From a virus: a DNA stretch of 64,000 nt. Position numbers and translations under genes: made by a program. Where the stretch lies: positions 124,001 to 188,000 of the IMG/VR virus record IMGVR_UViG_3300034358_000044. The stretch is one strand, 5' to 3'. Positions 24,815-33,988 of this stretch are shown here, piece by piece. The number at the start of each line of letters is the position of its first letter. Within the stretch, counting starts at the first letter, position 1. Under the pieces are notes generated by a model. It had not been told where the DNA came from and did not search any database. It saw only the letters and a program-made list of their open reading frames with translations.

Positions 24815-25594
24815 ATGGATCCCCAGCTTGCAGCAATCTACGGAACGGCGAATGTCGATGAGGCAGACCTGGAGAAGCTCGCCGCAGCCGAGCTCGCAGA
24901 AGGCCTCGCCAACGAAGAAGAGGGCACGGAAGACCTGACCGAGGAGGACCTGGAGGCGATCGCTCAGGACGTCCTCAACGGTTCCGACGAGGGCGACGAG
25001 GGTCAGGAGAAGACCTCTGAGGCGCAGGAGAAGCTGGCCGAGGCCGACTACCTCGGCCGCGTGATGGCGCACTCGTACGTCAACGAGCTCCGCAGCATCG
25101 AGAAGACGGCCGAAGATGCAGCGCCCGCCAAGGCCAAGGAGCCGGGACGTGTGCGCCAGGCAGCAGGCAAGGCCTGGGGTGCGGTCAAGGGTGGTGGCAA
25201 GCGCTACGGCGAGCTGATGCGTGGTGGCAAGGCGGGCGAGGCAGGTGAGATGGCAGGACGTCGTGCCGGCAACTCGCTCAAGGGTTTCAAGCAGATGCGT
25301 GGTGAGGCGCTGAAGTCTCTCGGCGCTCGTGGTGGTACTGCCATCGGTGCCGCTGGTGCCGCCTACGGCGCCAAGAAGCTGTATGACAAGGTCAAGAAGT
25401 CGTCGGCCGTCGACACGCTCGTCGAGCAGCGCGCGCTGGAGATCCTCGAAGCCAACGGCATCGATCCGAACCAGCTCTCCCCGGTCGAGGGGCAGACCAA
25501 GATGTCGGATCCCCGTGAGGCGCTGGCCAACGAGGTCGAGCAGAGGGCCTGGAACCTGCTCGGCCAGTACGGAGTGGTTCCCGACGAGGAGTGA
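24815..25594 (+). CDS. Acidic scaffold-like / internal head protein
   Basis: The 259-residue product has CCAGGAG upstream. Residues 15-80 are very acidic (LANEEEGTEDLTEEDLEAIA), typical of scaffold proteins. Then ADYLGRVMAHSYVNELRSIE followed by K-T-A, related to the W-A-D-x2-G-R-x2-A tags at 35.6 and 36.9 kb. A basic region follows, then a Gly/Ala cassette GGTAIGAAGAAYGAKKLYDK almost matching the one at 31.2 kb. Location between protease and capsid genes supports a core or scaffold role. Confidence 0.65.
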   Translation: MDPQLAAIYGTANVDEADLEKLAAAELAEGLANEEEGTEDLTEEDLEAIAQDVLNGSDEGDEGQEKTSEAQEKLAEADYLGRVMAHSYVNELRSIEKTAEDAAPAKAKEPGRVRQAAGKAWGAVKGGGKRYGELMRGGKAGEAGEMAGRRAGNSLKGFKQMRGEALKSLGARGGTAIGAAGAAYGAKKLYDKVKKSSAVDTLVEQRALEILEANGIDPNQLSPVEGQTKMSDPREALANEVEQRAWNLLGQYGVVPDEE

Positions 25595-25609
25595 CCTGAA
25601 GGGGTAGCG

Positions 25610-26062
25610 ATGCCGGAATGGATTCACCAGAGAGCAGACCACATACGGGCCAAGAACCCAGGCATGTCTGAATCTCAATCCTTCGCCATCGCTACCCAGC
25701 AGGCTCATGCATCAGGCAAGGCCCCTCGGGGGTTCGGTACTCCCGAGGGGAAGAGGGAAGCGAAGAAGAAGTACGATGAGCCGAAGTCCGCCTACAAGAA
25801 GACAGCGGACCCCGGCCACATCGCCAAGACTTCCTCGGTCATGGTGATGTGGGCTGGGTTCTCTGATGAACTCCAGAAGATCGCATTCGCAGGTGCTTCA
25901 ACGGTTTCCAATGTCACCAAGCCAATACCTACTCCAGGTATGAAACTGCCGAAGTTGACAGCAAAGCCGGTGGTAACGGAGCCGGAATCACCGGCCTCAA
26001 AGTTGGACCTCTTGGGAAGTTCTCGAACGCCACAACCGCCGCCTGTGACTTCAGGTGGGTAA
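25610..26062 (+). CDS. MPEWI-type small protein carrying an internal F-x-D-E-L-x-K-I-A tag
   Basis: The 150-residue product starts MPEWIHQRADHIRAKNPGMS and continues SFAIATQQAHASGKAPRGFG, a pattern I recall as widespread and uncharacterised in large phages and metagenomes. After a basic linker and K-T-A it has MWAGFSDELQKIAFAGAS (about residues 81-98), an exact internal copy of the tag that is N-terminal elsewhere. The tail is Pro-rich. The tag position suggests fusion of two modules or cleavage between them. Confidence 0.6.
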   Translation: MPEWIHQRADHIRAKNPGMSESQSFAIATQQAHASGKAPRGFGTPEGKREAKKKYDEPKSAYKKTADPGHIAKTSSVMVMWAGFSDELQKIAFAGASTVSNVTKPIPTPGMKLPKLTAKPVVTEPESPASKLDLLGSSRTPQPPPVTSGG

Positions 26063-26075
26063 CAAGGAGCAACAG

Positions 26076-27440
26076 ATGCACTCCAAGCTTGCTGGCCACC
26101 TGCCTCTTCAGGACATGATTGCAGCAACTCTGGAGTCTGCCCGCTCCAAGATCGCTGCGGCGGAAGAGAAGGACAAGGAGAAGTCGGACAAGGTGAAGAA
26201 GCTCGTCGACTACGAGAAGAAGGAGCACGGAGGGAAGATCCCATCCGTCAAGGAAGAGGAGGACGAGCACAAGGAGAAGAAGTCCTCCGCCGTCCTCGAC
26301 TTCGACGACCCGGACTCGATGGAGAAGCTCGCTGAGGCTCTGGACGAGCTGGGCGAGGAGCTCCTCAAGCAGGCCGACTCCGTCGAGAACGGCAAGGAGT
26401 CCAAGCAGGGTGGAGAGCAGCTCGCCACCCAGTCGCCCACTGGCGGCAAGCAGGTCTACACGGGCGCCAAGGCGACCGCCAAGCACCAGGTCACCGCTGG
26501 TGGGGTGAAGGCCACCAAGGACAACCCTGGTGCAGCCACTGCCAACGAGACGGATGAGAACCGTGCCCCTGGCGGCAATGGGGCCAAGTACCCCGACAAG
26601 GGCGTCCTGAAGACCGGGGCCGCTGCTCTTCAGGCTGTCGTGGCGGAGATCGCCCAAGAGAAGAGGGCTGGTGCCGGAGAGACGGTGATGAAGGGTCTCG
26701 GCAAGGCTGTCGGGACTACCGCTCGTGTGGCGGGCAATCACCCCCATCTCGCAGCCACTGCAGGGGGTGCTGCTGTGGGTGGAGTTACCGGTGCGATTGC
26801 CGGTGGACCCGGCAACCGGCTCTCTGGAGCCGGCAAGGGGGCTCTCACTGGGGCTGTCATTGGAGGTGGTGGGTCTCAGTTGAGGGAGCGTGCTGCAGAG
26901 GCTCTCGCCAAGAACCCACACTTCCTGAGTGCCGCCGGGGAGGCTCTGTCCAAGAAGGGTTCGGCTGAGAACTCTGCGGTCGGCTTCATCCTCAACAAGC
27001 TGGCCGAGTTCCAGGGCGGTGGAGAGGTTCTGAACACCGGCTCCGTGGCGATCCCCAGCAACGAGGGCCGGCAGCTCATCGCCAACAACTCTGCCCCCGT
27101 CTCGGCGACCAAGCGTGAGGCGAAGAGCCCTGGGCGGAAGCAGCTCTCCGAAGTTCTCACCGAGCCGGCTCAGACGGCCAGCACGGACAACACGGTTCAA
27201 CAGAATCTGCGGAATGCCTCAAAGGGAGGCGTGAAGATCGCAGCGGTGAAGTCCTACCTCAGGAAGGTGTCTGAGGCAGGATGCGTGTGCAATGGCCAGG
27301 GTGAGTGCGACTACTGCCGCATGAAGTCTTCTGTCGAGAAGAAGCGTGCGGAGAAGAAGGTCAAGCAGAGCCTCGGCATGCCTCCGATGGGTCCAGCCCC
27401 TGCGGCTGGAGGTCCCATGGGTGGCCCCAAGATGATGTGA
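26076..27440 (+). CDS. Acidic/Gly-rich putative internal head protein
   Basis: The start ATG 26076 has AAGGAG upstream; an in-frame start at 26055 lacks one. The 454-residue product has a charged N-terminal helix (ATLESARSKIAAAEE), an acidic region, K-L-A and K-Q-A peptides, and a Gly-rich hydrophobic block (TAGGAAVGGVTGAIAGG and GALTGAVIGGGG, about residues 225-265). A Cys cluster near the C-terminus (CVCNGQGECDYC) may bind a metal. The end is Pro/Met/Gly-rich. It sits between scaffold-like genes and the capsid genes. Confidence 0.6.
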   Translation: MHSKLAGHLPLQDMIAATLESARSKIAAAEEKDKEKSDKVKKLVDYEKKEHGGKIPSVKEEEDEHKEKKSSAVLDFDDPDSMEKLAEALDELGEELLKQADSVENGKESKQGGEQLATQSPTGGKQVYTGAKATAKHQVTAGGVKATKDNPGAATANETDENRAPGGNGAKYPDKGVLKTGAAALQAVVAEIAQEKRAGAGETVMKGLGKAVGTTARVAGNHPHLAATAGGAAVGGVTGAIAGGPGNRLSGAGKGALTGAVIGGGGSQLRERAAEALAKNPHFLSAAGEALSKKGSAENSAVGFILNKLAEFQGGGEVLNTGSVAIPSNEGRQLIANNSAPVSATKREAKSPGRKQLSEVLTEPAQTASTDNTVQQNLRNASKGGVKIAAVKSYLRKVSEAGCVCNGQGECDYCRMKSSVEKKRAEKKVKQSLGMPPMGPAPAAGGPMGGPKMM

Positions 27441-27475
27441 GAGACCCGATTCAGAAGACCAACCAGGAGTTACAC

Positions 27476-27847
27476 ATGAGCAAGATCAACAGCACCCAGG
27501 CTGGCCTGATGATGAAGGTGGCAGCCGAGAACGTTCGGGCTCTCTCACAGGAGAACCAGGAACTCAAGACGAAGGTGTCGCACTACGAGAAGCGTGCGCG
27601 TGCGGAGCAGATCGCATCCAAGATGGAGGAGAAGGGCCTTGAGCCCGAGCTCTCCATCCAGGAGAAGATCGCAGGACTCCTCAAGCGGGACGACCTCTCT
27701 GTGGTGGAAGAGGCAGTGAGCATGTCCGCCCCCCAGATGAAGCTCGCTTCTGTCGCAGAAGACGGAGAGCGAGTTGCTGTGGAGGGGGACGACACCGGCT
27801 CCTCGGCTTCTGACGCCTTCGCTGCCAACCTGGCCTCCCTGGACTGA
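27476..27847 (+). CDS. Small coiled-coil head protein
   Basis: The ATG at 27476 is preceded by CCAGGAG. The 123-residue product starts MSKINSTQAGLMMKVAAEN and contains a coiled coil (VRALSQENQELKTKVSHYEK), then helices and an acidic Ser-rich tail ending DAFAANLASLD. The size, acidity and location two genes before the major capsid protein resemble scaffold or decoration-associated proteins. No further evidence. Confidence 0.6.
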   Translation: MSKINSTQAGLMMKVAAENVRALSQENQELKTKVSHYEKRARAEQIASKMEEKGLEPELSIQEKIAGLLKRDDLSVVEEAVSMSAPQMKLASVAEDGERVAVEGDDTGSSASDAFAANLASLD

Positions 27848-27923
27848 AAGAAGAGATTCTTCTTCCCAAAGTCTCAACAGAAGTGATGCGATCTTCACAA
27901 CCCTTTGACGGAGAACCACACCG

Positions 27924-28406
27924 ATGCCAGTTCCCAACTTCGAGCTCATCACTGAGCTTCAGACCCTGACCCGCCGCGACTTCCCAGTCGAAGACGTGAC
28001 GATCCTCAAGCCCATCTCTTCTCTTCCTCTGGTTGAGGGGGAGTGGTTGGAGCTGAACGCCAACTATCACCTCCAGCGCGGAACCGGTGCTTCGCCGGCT
28101 TCGTTCATCGTCCACACCGAGCGCGGTCGGTACGACACGCAGGCCATCGGCAAGACGAACGTCCTCTTCGCCGGTCAGTACGAGGGCGAGACGACCATGT
28201 TCGAGGGGGTCATCGGCTCCTTCGTTCCGGGACACATGGTGGTCCTGGCCCCCATCACTGCAGGTCCCAACACCGGCCGCGTCGGCATCAAGGACGCTGG
28301 TGCAGGTGGGGCGGCTGCAGGTTCCGTGGTGGTCGGTGTCGTCACCAAGGTGAACGGTTCGTCCGGCAAGGTCCGCTTCCTCCACATGAGCACCGGCAAG
28401 GTCTAA
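27924..28406 (+). CDS. Probable head decoration or capsid-associated protein
   Basis: A 160-residue beta-rich protein directly upstream of the major capsid protein, with GGAG ten bases before the ATG. It contains VEGEWLELNANYHLQRG, a Gly/Ala-rich turn (AGAGGAAAGSVVVGVV) and a C-terminal strand (KVRFLHMSTGKV). Lambda gpD-type decoration proteins have a similar size, composition and gene position, but no motif is diagnostic. Confidence 0.6.
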   Translation: MPVPNFELITELQTLTRRDFPVEDVTILKPISSLPLVEGEWLELNANYHLQRGTGASPASFIVHTERGRYDTQAIGKTNVLFAGQYEGETTMFEGVIGSFVPGHMVVLAPITAGPNTGRVGIKDAGAGGAAAGSVVVGVVTKVNGSSGKVRFLHMSTGKV

Positions 28407-28443
28407 GCGGCGCTCTCCCACACTCAACCAAGGACAAAAGACA

Positions 28444-29565
28444 ATGAGCACCGTTCCCGCAAAGGTTCTGAACGATCTCTTCTTCGAAAAGATCGGATCT
28501 GCAGAGGGCAAGGACAAGATCGCCGAGTTCGGCGGTACGTACATCCGTGACCGTCTGCGTGAAGTCTCGTTCGCCAGGAAGATCATCCCGCCCACCCCGG
28601 TGCAGCGCAGCGAGCTGCAGCGTTCGGTGAACCACGACACCCTGGTGAAGATCGTCGACATCGAGCCCGACTCGAAGGCGATGAGCCTCACCTTCCGTGG
28701 CCAGCCCACGGCCCGGTTCATTCGTGCGCCGCGCTTCGAGATCCCCTTCTTCACCATCTCCTCGGAGAAGTTCGAGAAGACGGAGCAGGAGCTCCTGGCG
28801 TACGAGATGCCCATCACCAAGATCATCGAGGAGAACTCGGTCAAGGACATCCAGGCGATCGAGGACCGGCAGTTCCTCATCTACGTCGAGGCCTGCATCC
28901 AGGCGTACCAGCTCGACAGCAACAACGGAGTCGCGACCTCCTTCAACAGGACCCGCGTCCTGGCCGGTACGGTCGTCAGCTCCTCCGTGGTCAAGAGCGA
29001 GGGTGCTCTGGCTGCGTCGGCCGACAACTTCATCGTCCACCCCCTGCTGAAGCCCGACTTCATCAAGCTCAAGCAGGTCATGCACCGTCGCTTCCTGCGT
29101 GCTGAGCGCATCCTCATCACCGAGCCCGACTACGACAACCTCTCGGCCTGGACCATCCAGGACGTGTGGAGCATCGCTGCCGAGACGGCGACCGAGGGCT
29201 GGAAGGCCAACACGGTGGTCGGCCTCAAGATCATCCGCACCATCAAGACGAACATCCTCCGCGAGGGCAACATCTACTGCTTCGCGGCTCCCGAGTTCTT
29301 CGGCCGGTTCTACATCCTGAACCAGACGAAGTTCTACATCGACAAGATCGCCAACCTCATCACCTGGCAGTCGTGGGAGGACATCGGGATGGGCTTCGGC
29401 AACATCGCCGCCGTGGTCAAGCTGGAGCTCTACTCCGGCTCGGTCACCCCGGGTGCCACCGACACCGGCTTCTGGGCCGAGCTGCCCAAGGACGAGGACG
29501 ACCTGTCGCCCATCAACAACAGGGCCGACAAGGGCCTGACCACTCCGGAAGTCGACCAGTTCTGA
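28444..29565 (+). CDS. Major capsid protein, HK97-like
   Basis: The 373-residue product starts MSTVPAKVLNDLFFEKIGSA. It has an N-arm/E-loop-like region (RFEIPFFTISSEKFEKTEQE), a spine helix region, then LLKPDFIKLKQVMHRRF and ILITEPDYDNL, matching the P-domain/A-domain style of HK97-fold capsids. It ends in an acidic tail. A perfect rho-independent terminator follows, consistent with very high expression. Gene order (protease, scaffold-like, decoration, capsid, neck) fits. No long N-terminal pro-domain is obvious, so the scaffold function is likely in trans. Confidence 0.85.
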   Translation: MSTVPAKVLNDLFFEKIGSAEGKDKIAEFGGTYIRDRLREVSFARKIIPPTPVQRSELQRSVNHDTLVKIVDIEPDSKAMSLTFRGQPTARFIRAPRFEIPFFTISSEKFEKTEQELLAYEMPITKIIEENSVKDIQAIEDRQFLIYVEACIQAYQLDSNNGVATSFNRTRVLAGTVVSSSVVKSEGALAASADNFIVHPLLKPDFIKLKQVMHRRFLRAERILITEPDYDNLSAWTIQDVWSIAAETATEGWKANTVVGLKIIRTIKTNILREGNIYCFAAPEFFGRFYILNQTKFYIDKIANLITWQSWEDIGMGFGNIAAVVKLELYSGSVTPGATDTGFWAELPKDEDDLSPINNRADKGLTTPEVDQF

Positions 29566-29590
29566 GCTGACTCCAGTTCGGATGGGCAAG

Positions 29591-29622
29591 GGGGAGGGAG
29601 GAAACTCCCTCCCCTTTGTTCT
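29591..29622 (+). terminator. Strong rho-independent terminator after the major capsid gene
   Basis: A perfect 10-bp stem GGGGAGGGAG / CTCCCTCCCC with a GAAA tetraloop, followed by TTTGTTCTTT. It lies 26 bases after the capsid stop codon. Confidence 0.9.
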
Positions 29623-29643
29623 TTGAGTAGTAGAAAGGGAACC

Positions 29644-30315
29644 ATGCACTACGAGATCACCGCGTCCCAACAGGCCATTCGTAAGAACCTCTCCACCACC
29701 CAGAGGATGTCGTCCCTCTACTCCGATTCCCCTCGCATCGGGACGGTGACCCTGCGCCGAGGTCAGGTGCTGCGGCTCTCCGTAGCCGAACACAAGTACC
29801 ACCAGGCCCACCTCGACCGCCTCATCGCGGCAGGAGCCATCACCGTCGTGGCCGTGAACGACGACACGGACACCCAGGTCGTCCGCGAAGCCCCTCCAGT
29901 GGCCCGCCCTTCGGCCCCTGTCATCGTCCTGCCCCCACCCCCACCTACGACCGTCGAACTCCCCACAGGGCTCACCCAGGTGGCTCCTGCGCCCTCTCCA
30001 GACCCAGTCCCAATCATCGAGCCTCCTCCTGTGGTGAGTGTCGCCCACGAGGAAGAAGACAAGGGATCGATCGCCGCCAGGAACGCGGCCAACGACAGGA
30101 TGGTGCCCGAGCCTACGAGTGCGGCTGTGAGAGCCGTCCAAGAGGCCGAAGACAAGAAGGCGATGGACGCCATGAATGTGCCCATCGTCGAGCCGGTGCC
30201 TGCTCCTGTGCCGGCCCCCGTGCCTGAGCCAGTTCCTGAGGTCATCCAGCCGGAGCCTCCTCCAGAGCACCCCCACACGGTCGAGACCGCAAGTCGCAAG
30301 AAGGGCAAGAGGTAG
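29644..30315 (+). CDS. Proline-rich protein downstream of capsid
   Basis: The start at ATG 29644 has GAAAGGGA upstream. The 223-residue product has a 75-residue folded N-terminus (MHYEITASQQ ... GTVTLRRGQVLRLSVAEHKY) and a long Pro/Val-rich linker (VLPPPPPTTVELP and PVPAPVPAPVPEPVPE) ending in a basic tail. It may be a capsid-surface or head-tail joining protein with a flexible arm. Unknown otherwise. Confidence 0.55.
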   Translation: MHYEITASQQAIRKNLSTTQRMSSLYSDSPRIGTVTLRRGQVLRLSVAEHKYHQAHLDRLIAAGAITVVAVNDDTDTQVVREAPPVARPSAPVIVLPPPPPTTVELPTGLTQVAPAPSPDPVPIIEPPPVVSVAHEEEDKGSIAARNAANDRMVPEPTSAAVRAVQEAEDKKAMDAMNVPIVEPVPAPVPAPVPEPVPEVIQPEPPPEHPHTVETASRKKGKR

Positions 30316-30318
30316 CTC

Positions 30319-30666
30319 GTGCTGGTCTACAACCTGACGCCCACGGAGGTGACCTACAAGGGTCGCCGCATTCCTCCCAACGGTGGCTCACTGGAGTACC
30401 AGGACCTCACCTTCATCCCCACCAGGGACCTGGAGCTGGAGAAGTCCAAGGTGCTCGCCTTCGGCTCCGTCCCTCACTGGTGGATTGTTCAGAAGGCCGT
30501 CTTTCAGGCACCGAGCAACCCCATCATGGCCACTGTGCAGGTGGCAGGTGCCGTGGACAAGACGGGAAGCATCCCAGGGCAGACCATGGCGGTCATCGCG
30601 GAGTCTCCTGTCTCTGTCACGGATGTCGCTGCAGTCTCGATGAGCTCTTCCACGAAGAAGAAGTGA
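30319..30666 (+). CDS. Unknown small structural protein
   Basis: The 115-residue product begins at a GTG three bases after the previous stop. The N-terminal part is beta-like (LVYNLTPTEVTYKGRRIPPN) with a conserved-looking G-G-S; the C-terminus is Ser/Thr/Val-rich. It lies in the neck gene region. Not recognised. Confidence 0.5.
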   Translation: MLVYNLTPTEVTYKGRRIPPNGGSLEYQDLTFIPTRDLELEKSKVLAFGSVPHWWIVQKAVFQAPSNPIMATVQVAGAVDKTGSIPGQTMAVIAESPVSVTDVAAVSMSSSTKKK

Positions 30667-30674
30667 GGTGACTC

Positions 30675-31208
30675 GTGTCGGACCAGGAAGCAATGTACGA
30701 TCCGCCACGGCCACCACCTGCACCGTTGGACTCTCCTTCTGTCCCCAGAGCCCACATCGAGCTCAACAACTTCGTGAATCAGGTTCGGTCCTTCATGAGG
30801 GACTACCCTGAGCTCAACCGCCTGGTCGCTGGGGTGGAGAGCTCCAACCGGCAAATCGTTTGGGCCATCTTCGACACTCTGGACGACTTCAACTCCAGCC
30901 CGCCCTTCACGATGCACAACGTGGAGTCCTTCCCCTCCAAGAGCCTTCTCATCCGGGGCACGGTCTGCTCTCTCTTGGAGTCCATCGGTCTCCTTCAGAC
31001 GCGCAACCACCTCCAGTTCTCGGACGGCGGCATCACCGTAGGGGTGAGCGACAAGACCCCCTTCATCCAGTCCTGGCTGCAGCTCTTCCGCAACTCCTAC
31101 GAGGCGAAGAAGGAGAAGCTGAAGGTGGCCTACAACATCGAGACGGCCTGGGGTGGTGGAGTCTTCTCGGAGTACCGATTCGTGAACAACTTCTACGGGG
31201 AGTGGTGA
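30675..31208 (+). CDS. Probable neck / head-completion protein
   Basis: The 177-residue product begins at GTG. After a Pro-rich start it has a helical/beta domain: ELNNFVNQVRSFMRDYPELN, then IVWAIFDTLDDFNSSPPF, SLLIRGTVCSLLESIGLL and FSDGGITVG. The location between capsid and tail genes and the size are typical for head-tail connectors; this is context-based. The stop overlaps the next start (TGATG). Confidence 0.6.
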   Translation: MSDQEAMYDPPRPPPAPLDSPSVPRAHIELNNFVNQVRSFMRDYPELNRLVAGVESSNRQIVWAIFDTLDDFNSSPPFTMHNVESFPSKSLLIRGTVCSLLESIGLLQTRNHLQFSDGGITVGVSDKTPFIQSWLQLFRNSYEAKKEKLKVAYNIETAWGGGVFSEYRFVNNFYGEW

Positions 31209-31699
31209 TGCATCCCTACATGTTCAAGGGTTTCGAAGATGAGCTTCAGAAGATCGCCATCTCAGAAGAGTGGGCGAGAGAGCACTCTCGAAGAGGGATG
31301 GCAAACCGCTTGAGGCTGGAGGAAGCGACTCTCACTGGAACTGGGGCTCGTAGAAGTCGTGCTGTAAAGGGAGGCCATGAACTGACGAGTAAGGGAAACG
31401 ACAGGGCCCTCGATCTCCAAGGACGGCTCGCGAGCCGAAAAGATTCCATTTCCTCCAGAACCCAGAAGAACCTGGATGCTTCGTGGGCAGGAGTGACGGA
31501 TGCTTTCAAGGACACGAAAGACTTGAAGAAGTCTATTTCAAAGTCTCGCGCCGAGAAGGTCAAGAGCATTCGAAACCTCAACACCGTCAAGAAGGTGGGC
31601 AAGGGTGTTGCCGGTGTCGGAGTTCTTGCTGCTGGTGCCTACGGAGCCAAGAAGATGTACGACCGGCAGAGGACCAAGATCCCTGCTAAAAGCGAGTGA
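31208..31699 (+). CDS. Tagged putative internal virion protein with C-terminal membrane-like cassette
   Basis: The ATG overlaps the preceding TGA. The 163-residue product starts MHPYMFKGFEDELQKIAISE, an exact F-x-D-E-L-x-K-I-A tag. A basic helical middle (KKSISKSRAEKVKSIRNLN) precedes GVAGVGVLAAGAYGAKKMYD, nearly the same hydrophobic cassette as in the scaffold-like gene at 24.8 kb, and a basic end. The design suggests a packaged, membrane-interacting protein. No enzymatic motif. Confidence 0.6.
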   Translation: MHPYMFKGFEDELQKIAISEEWAREHSRRGMANRLRLEEATLTGTGARRSRAVKGGHELTSKGNDRALDLQGRLASRKDSISSRTQKNLDASWAGVTDAFKDTKDLKKSISKSRAEKVKSIRNLNTVKKVGKGVAGVGVLAAGAYGAKKMYDRQRTKIPAKSE

Positions 31700-31703
31700 G
31701 CCA

Positions 31704-33950
31704 ATGCACGTCGCCACGCTCACTGCCTTCGAGGACGAGCTTGAGAAAGAGGCAGATGTCATCACGCCCCTCAAGGCGCATCAGCAGAGGGTCGTCGATC
31801 GCATTCAGCAGGAGGACCAGCCCGGTCTTGTGGTGGCCCACGGACTGGGTTCTGGCAAGACGCTGACGTCCATTGCCGCCCAAGACGCATTGGGGATGCA
31901 TGCGGACGTCGTTGTTCCTGCCGCCCTACAGGCGAACTACAAGAAGGAAATCAAGCAGCACACCAAGGGCAAGGTTCCCAAGGCGGCCATTCAGTCGATG
32001 CAGAACGTGGCCACCAAGAAGACGCAGTTGAAGCGCCCGATGATGGTAGTGGACGAGGCCCACCGCATGAGGGATCCGTCCTCCAACACCTTCCAGACGC
32101 TGAAGGGGACGGAAGCCAAGAAGCGACTACTCCTCACTGGGAGCCCATTCTACAATCACCCTTCGGACATCGCCCCACTCATCGACCTGGCCGCCAATGC
32201 CAAGGTGCTACCATTCGACAAGGATGAGTTCACTCGGGCCTATATTGCCGAGAAGACCATCAACCCCAGTTTCGGGCAGAGTCTGGCCAACATCTTTCGT
32301 TCTGATGAGAATAAGGTGAGGCCCGGTTTCGTGCCCATTCTCTACGAGAAGAAGGCTCCTGAACTACGAGCCGCCTTCAAGAAGTGGGTCGACTACCATC
32401 CAGGCAGCAAGGATGCAGAGGGCTTCCCGGATGTCGAGAAGAGGGACGTCCCCATCGAGATGACGAAGGAACAGCTTCGCGTCTACGATACCCTCATGGA
32501 CAGGGCGCCCGCTTGGGTCGCCGCCAAGGTGAAGCGCGGATTGCCTCCCAGCAAGCAAGAGGCCTCGCAGCTCAACGCCTTCCTCACGGCTTCTCGGCAG
32601 GCCACCAACACCACCGCCCCCTTCCAGCAGGACCAGAAGAACATCCAGGACCCGAAGATTCAAGCCGCCTTCTCCAGCCTCAAGAAGACCCTGGAGGGCA
32701 ACCCGCGAGCTCGGGCAGTGGTGTATTCCAACTTCCTGGATGCAGGCATCAATCCCTACAAAGCCAAGCTGGACGAAGCCAAGATTCCCTACGGGGAGTT
32801 CACTGGGGCCATGTCCAAGAAGAAGAGGGAGGAGATAGTCCAGCAGTACAACGCAGGTAAGCTGCGAACGCTTCTCCTCTCCAGTGCAGGTGGGGAAGGT
32901 TTGGACTTGAAGGGCACCAGACTGATGCAGATTCTGGAACCTCACTGGAACGAAGAGAAGCTGAAGCAGGTCCATGGGCGTGGGGCTCGCTACATGAGCC
33001 ACTCCGATCTACCTCCTGAAGAGCGAAAGCTCCTCATCGAGAACTACATCGCCAAGCGCCCCCAGGGACTGCCGACGTCGGTCTACAACAAGATCACGGG
33101 TCGAGCCCCGGACAAGTCAGTGGATGAGTACTTGACCCAGATGTCCGGCGACAAGGAGAAGCTCATCGAACAGTTCCGTGCGCTCCTCCCGAATGGGAAA
33201 GAGAAGAAGTCTGCTGCCGAGAAGAAGAAGGAACTCTTCGTCACCGACGAGAACACTCAGCGAGGCAAGACCACTGAGGTATCCAGAGAGCTTGCCAAGT
33301 CCCTGAAGCCGAGGGCGGCAGCCTTTGCTACCTTCACTGCCCCATTGGCTCTCACCGGGTTTCGTCTCGCTCGGGGGCTAGGGCCGAACATGAGTACGAA
33401 GTCACAGGCCCTTGCTGGAGGTGTTGGGGCGGCTCTCGGTGGTGCTCTGGGACACTTCATTGCCCATAATCAGACCGCCAACATCATCAACGACAGCAAG
33501 GCCATTGCCCGTCAAGCTCTTCGAACCGCCTCCAAAGAGAACAGCCTTCGAGAGGAAGCTGGGAAGATGAACTGGGGTGATGTTGCGCGTTCCTCCAGGA
33601 ATCGCGTCATCAGTGATGTGGCCACCTCCGCTCCAGTACTCACTCGACTAGCGACCCAGCACATCCAGGGAAAGGGGCTTAAATTCCCCACGACGGACCT
33701 GGGGCTCATGGCGGCTGGAAACATCCTAGGCTCCATCGGATCCGGCTACCTAGAGAAGTACAAGAAGATGATTGCCGTGAATGAGCTCGACAACGTCAAA
33801 GCTCGTATGGCGGAGCAGGACGCTACGCGCCTCAAGAGACTTCGTAACCAGGTAGCCCAGCTGGAGACTCGGGTCGAGGGGGACGGATGGAACGCCCCCA
33901 AGAAGGACGACGCTCCAGTTGAGAAGAAGAAGGGCAAGCTGGACTGGTAG
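31704..33950 (+). CDS. SNF2-like superfamily 2 helicase with N-terminal virion tag
   Basis: A 748-residue product. Residues 1-17 are MHVATLTAFEDELEKEA, a tag variant with Glu for Ile. Helicase motifs follow: I, HGLGSGKT (46-53); II, VVDEAH (115-120); III, LLLTGSP (142-148); then the second RecA domain with VVYSNF, LLLSSAGGEGLDL (motif V) and QVHGRGARY (motif VI, about 420). Residues 520-650 add a Gly/Ala-rich cassette (ALAGGVGAALGGALGHFIAH) absent from normal helicases, and a C-terminal coiled coil. It would translocate on duplex DNA or remodel DNA-bound proteins. Its tag and location suggest packaging in the virion. Confidence 0.85.
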   Translation: MHVATLTAFEDELEKEADVITPLKAHQQRVVDRIQQEDQPGLVVAHGLGSGKTLTSIAAQDALGMHADVVVPAALQANYKKEIKQHTKGKVPKAAIQSMQNVATKKTQLKRPMMVVDEAHRMRDPSSNTFQTLKGTEAKKRLLLTGSPFYNHPSDIAPLIDLAANAKVLPFDKDEFTRAYIAEKTINPSFGQSLANIFRSDENKVRPGFVPILYEKKAPELRAAFKKWVDYHPGSKDAEGFPDVEKRDVPIEMTKEQLRVYDTLMDRAPAWVAAKVKRGLPPSKQEASQLNAFLTASRQATNTTAPFQQDQKNIQDPKIQAAFSSLKKTLEGNPRARAVVYSNFLDAGINPYKAKLDEAKIPYGEFTGAMSKKKREEIVQQYNAGKLRTLLLSSAGGEGLDLKGTRLMQILEPHWNEEKLKQVHGRGARYMSHSDLPPEERKLLIENYIAKRPQGLPTSVYNKITGRAPDKSVDEYLTQMSGDKEKLIEQFRALLPNGKEKKSAAEKKKELFVTDENTQRGKTTEVSRELAKSLKPRAAAFATFTAPLALTGFRLARGLGPNMSTKSQALAGGVGAALGGALGHFIAHNQTANIINDSKAIARQALRTASKENSLREEAGKMNWGDVARSSRNRVISDVATSAPVLTRLATQHIQGKGLKFPTTDLGLMAAGNILGSIGSGYLEKYKKMIAVNELDNVKARMAEQDATRLKRLRNQVAQLETRVEGDGWNAPKKDDAPVEKKKGKLDW

Positions 33951-33988
33951 CTGTTCTCACTCCTCCTGAATGAATGTAGGTTAGGAAC

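Noticed and set aside
28342-30276. A 644-residue minus-strand open frame across the capsid gene
   Set aside because: It is antisense to the major capsid and the Pro-rich gene and crosses a strong terminator; the composition is that of an antisense shadow.
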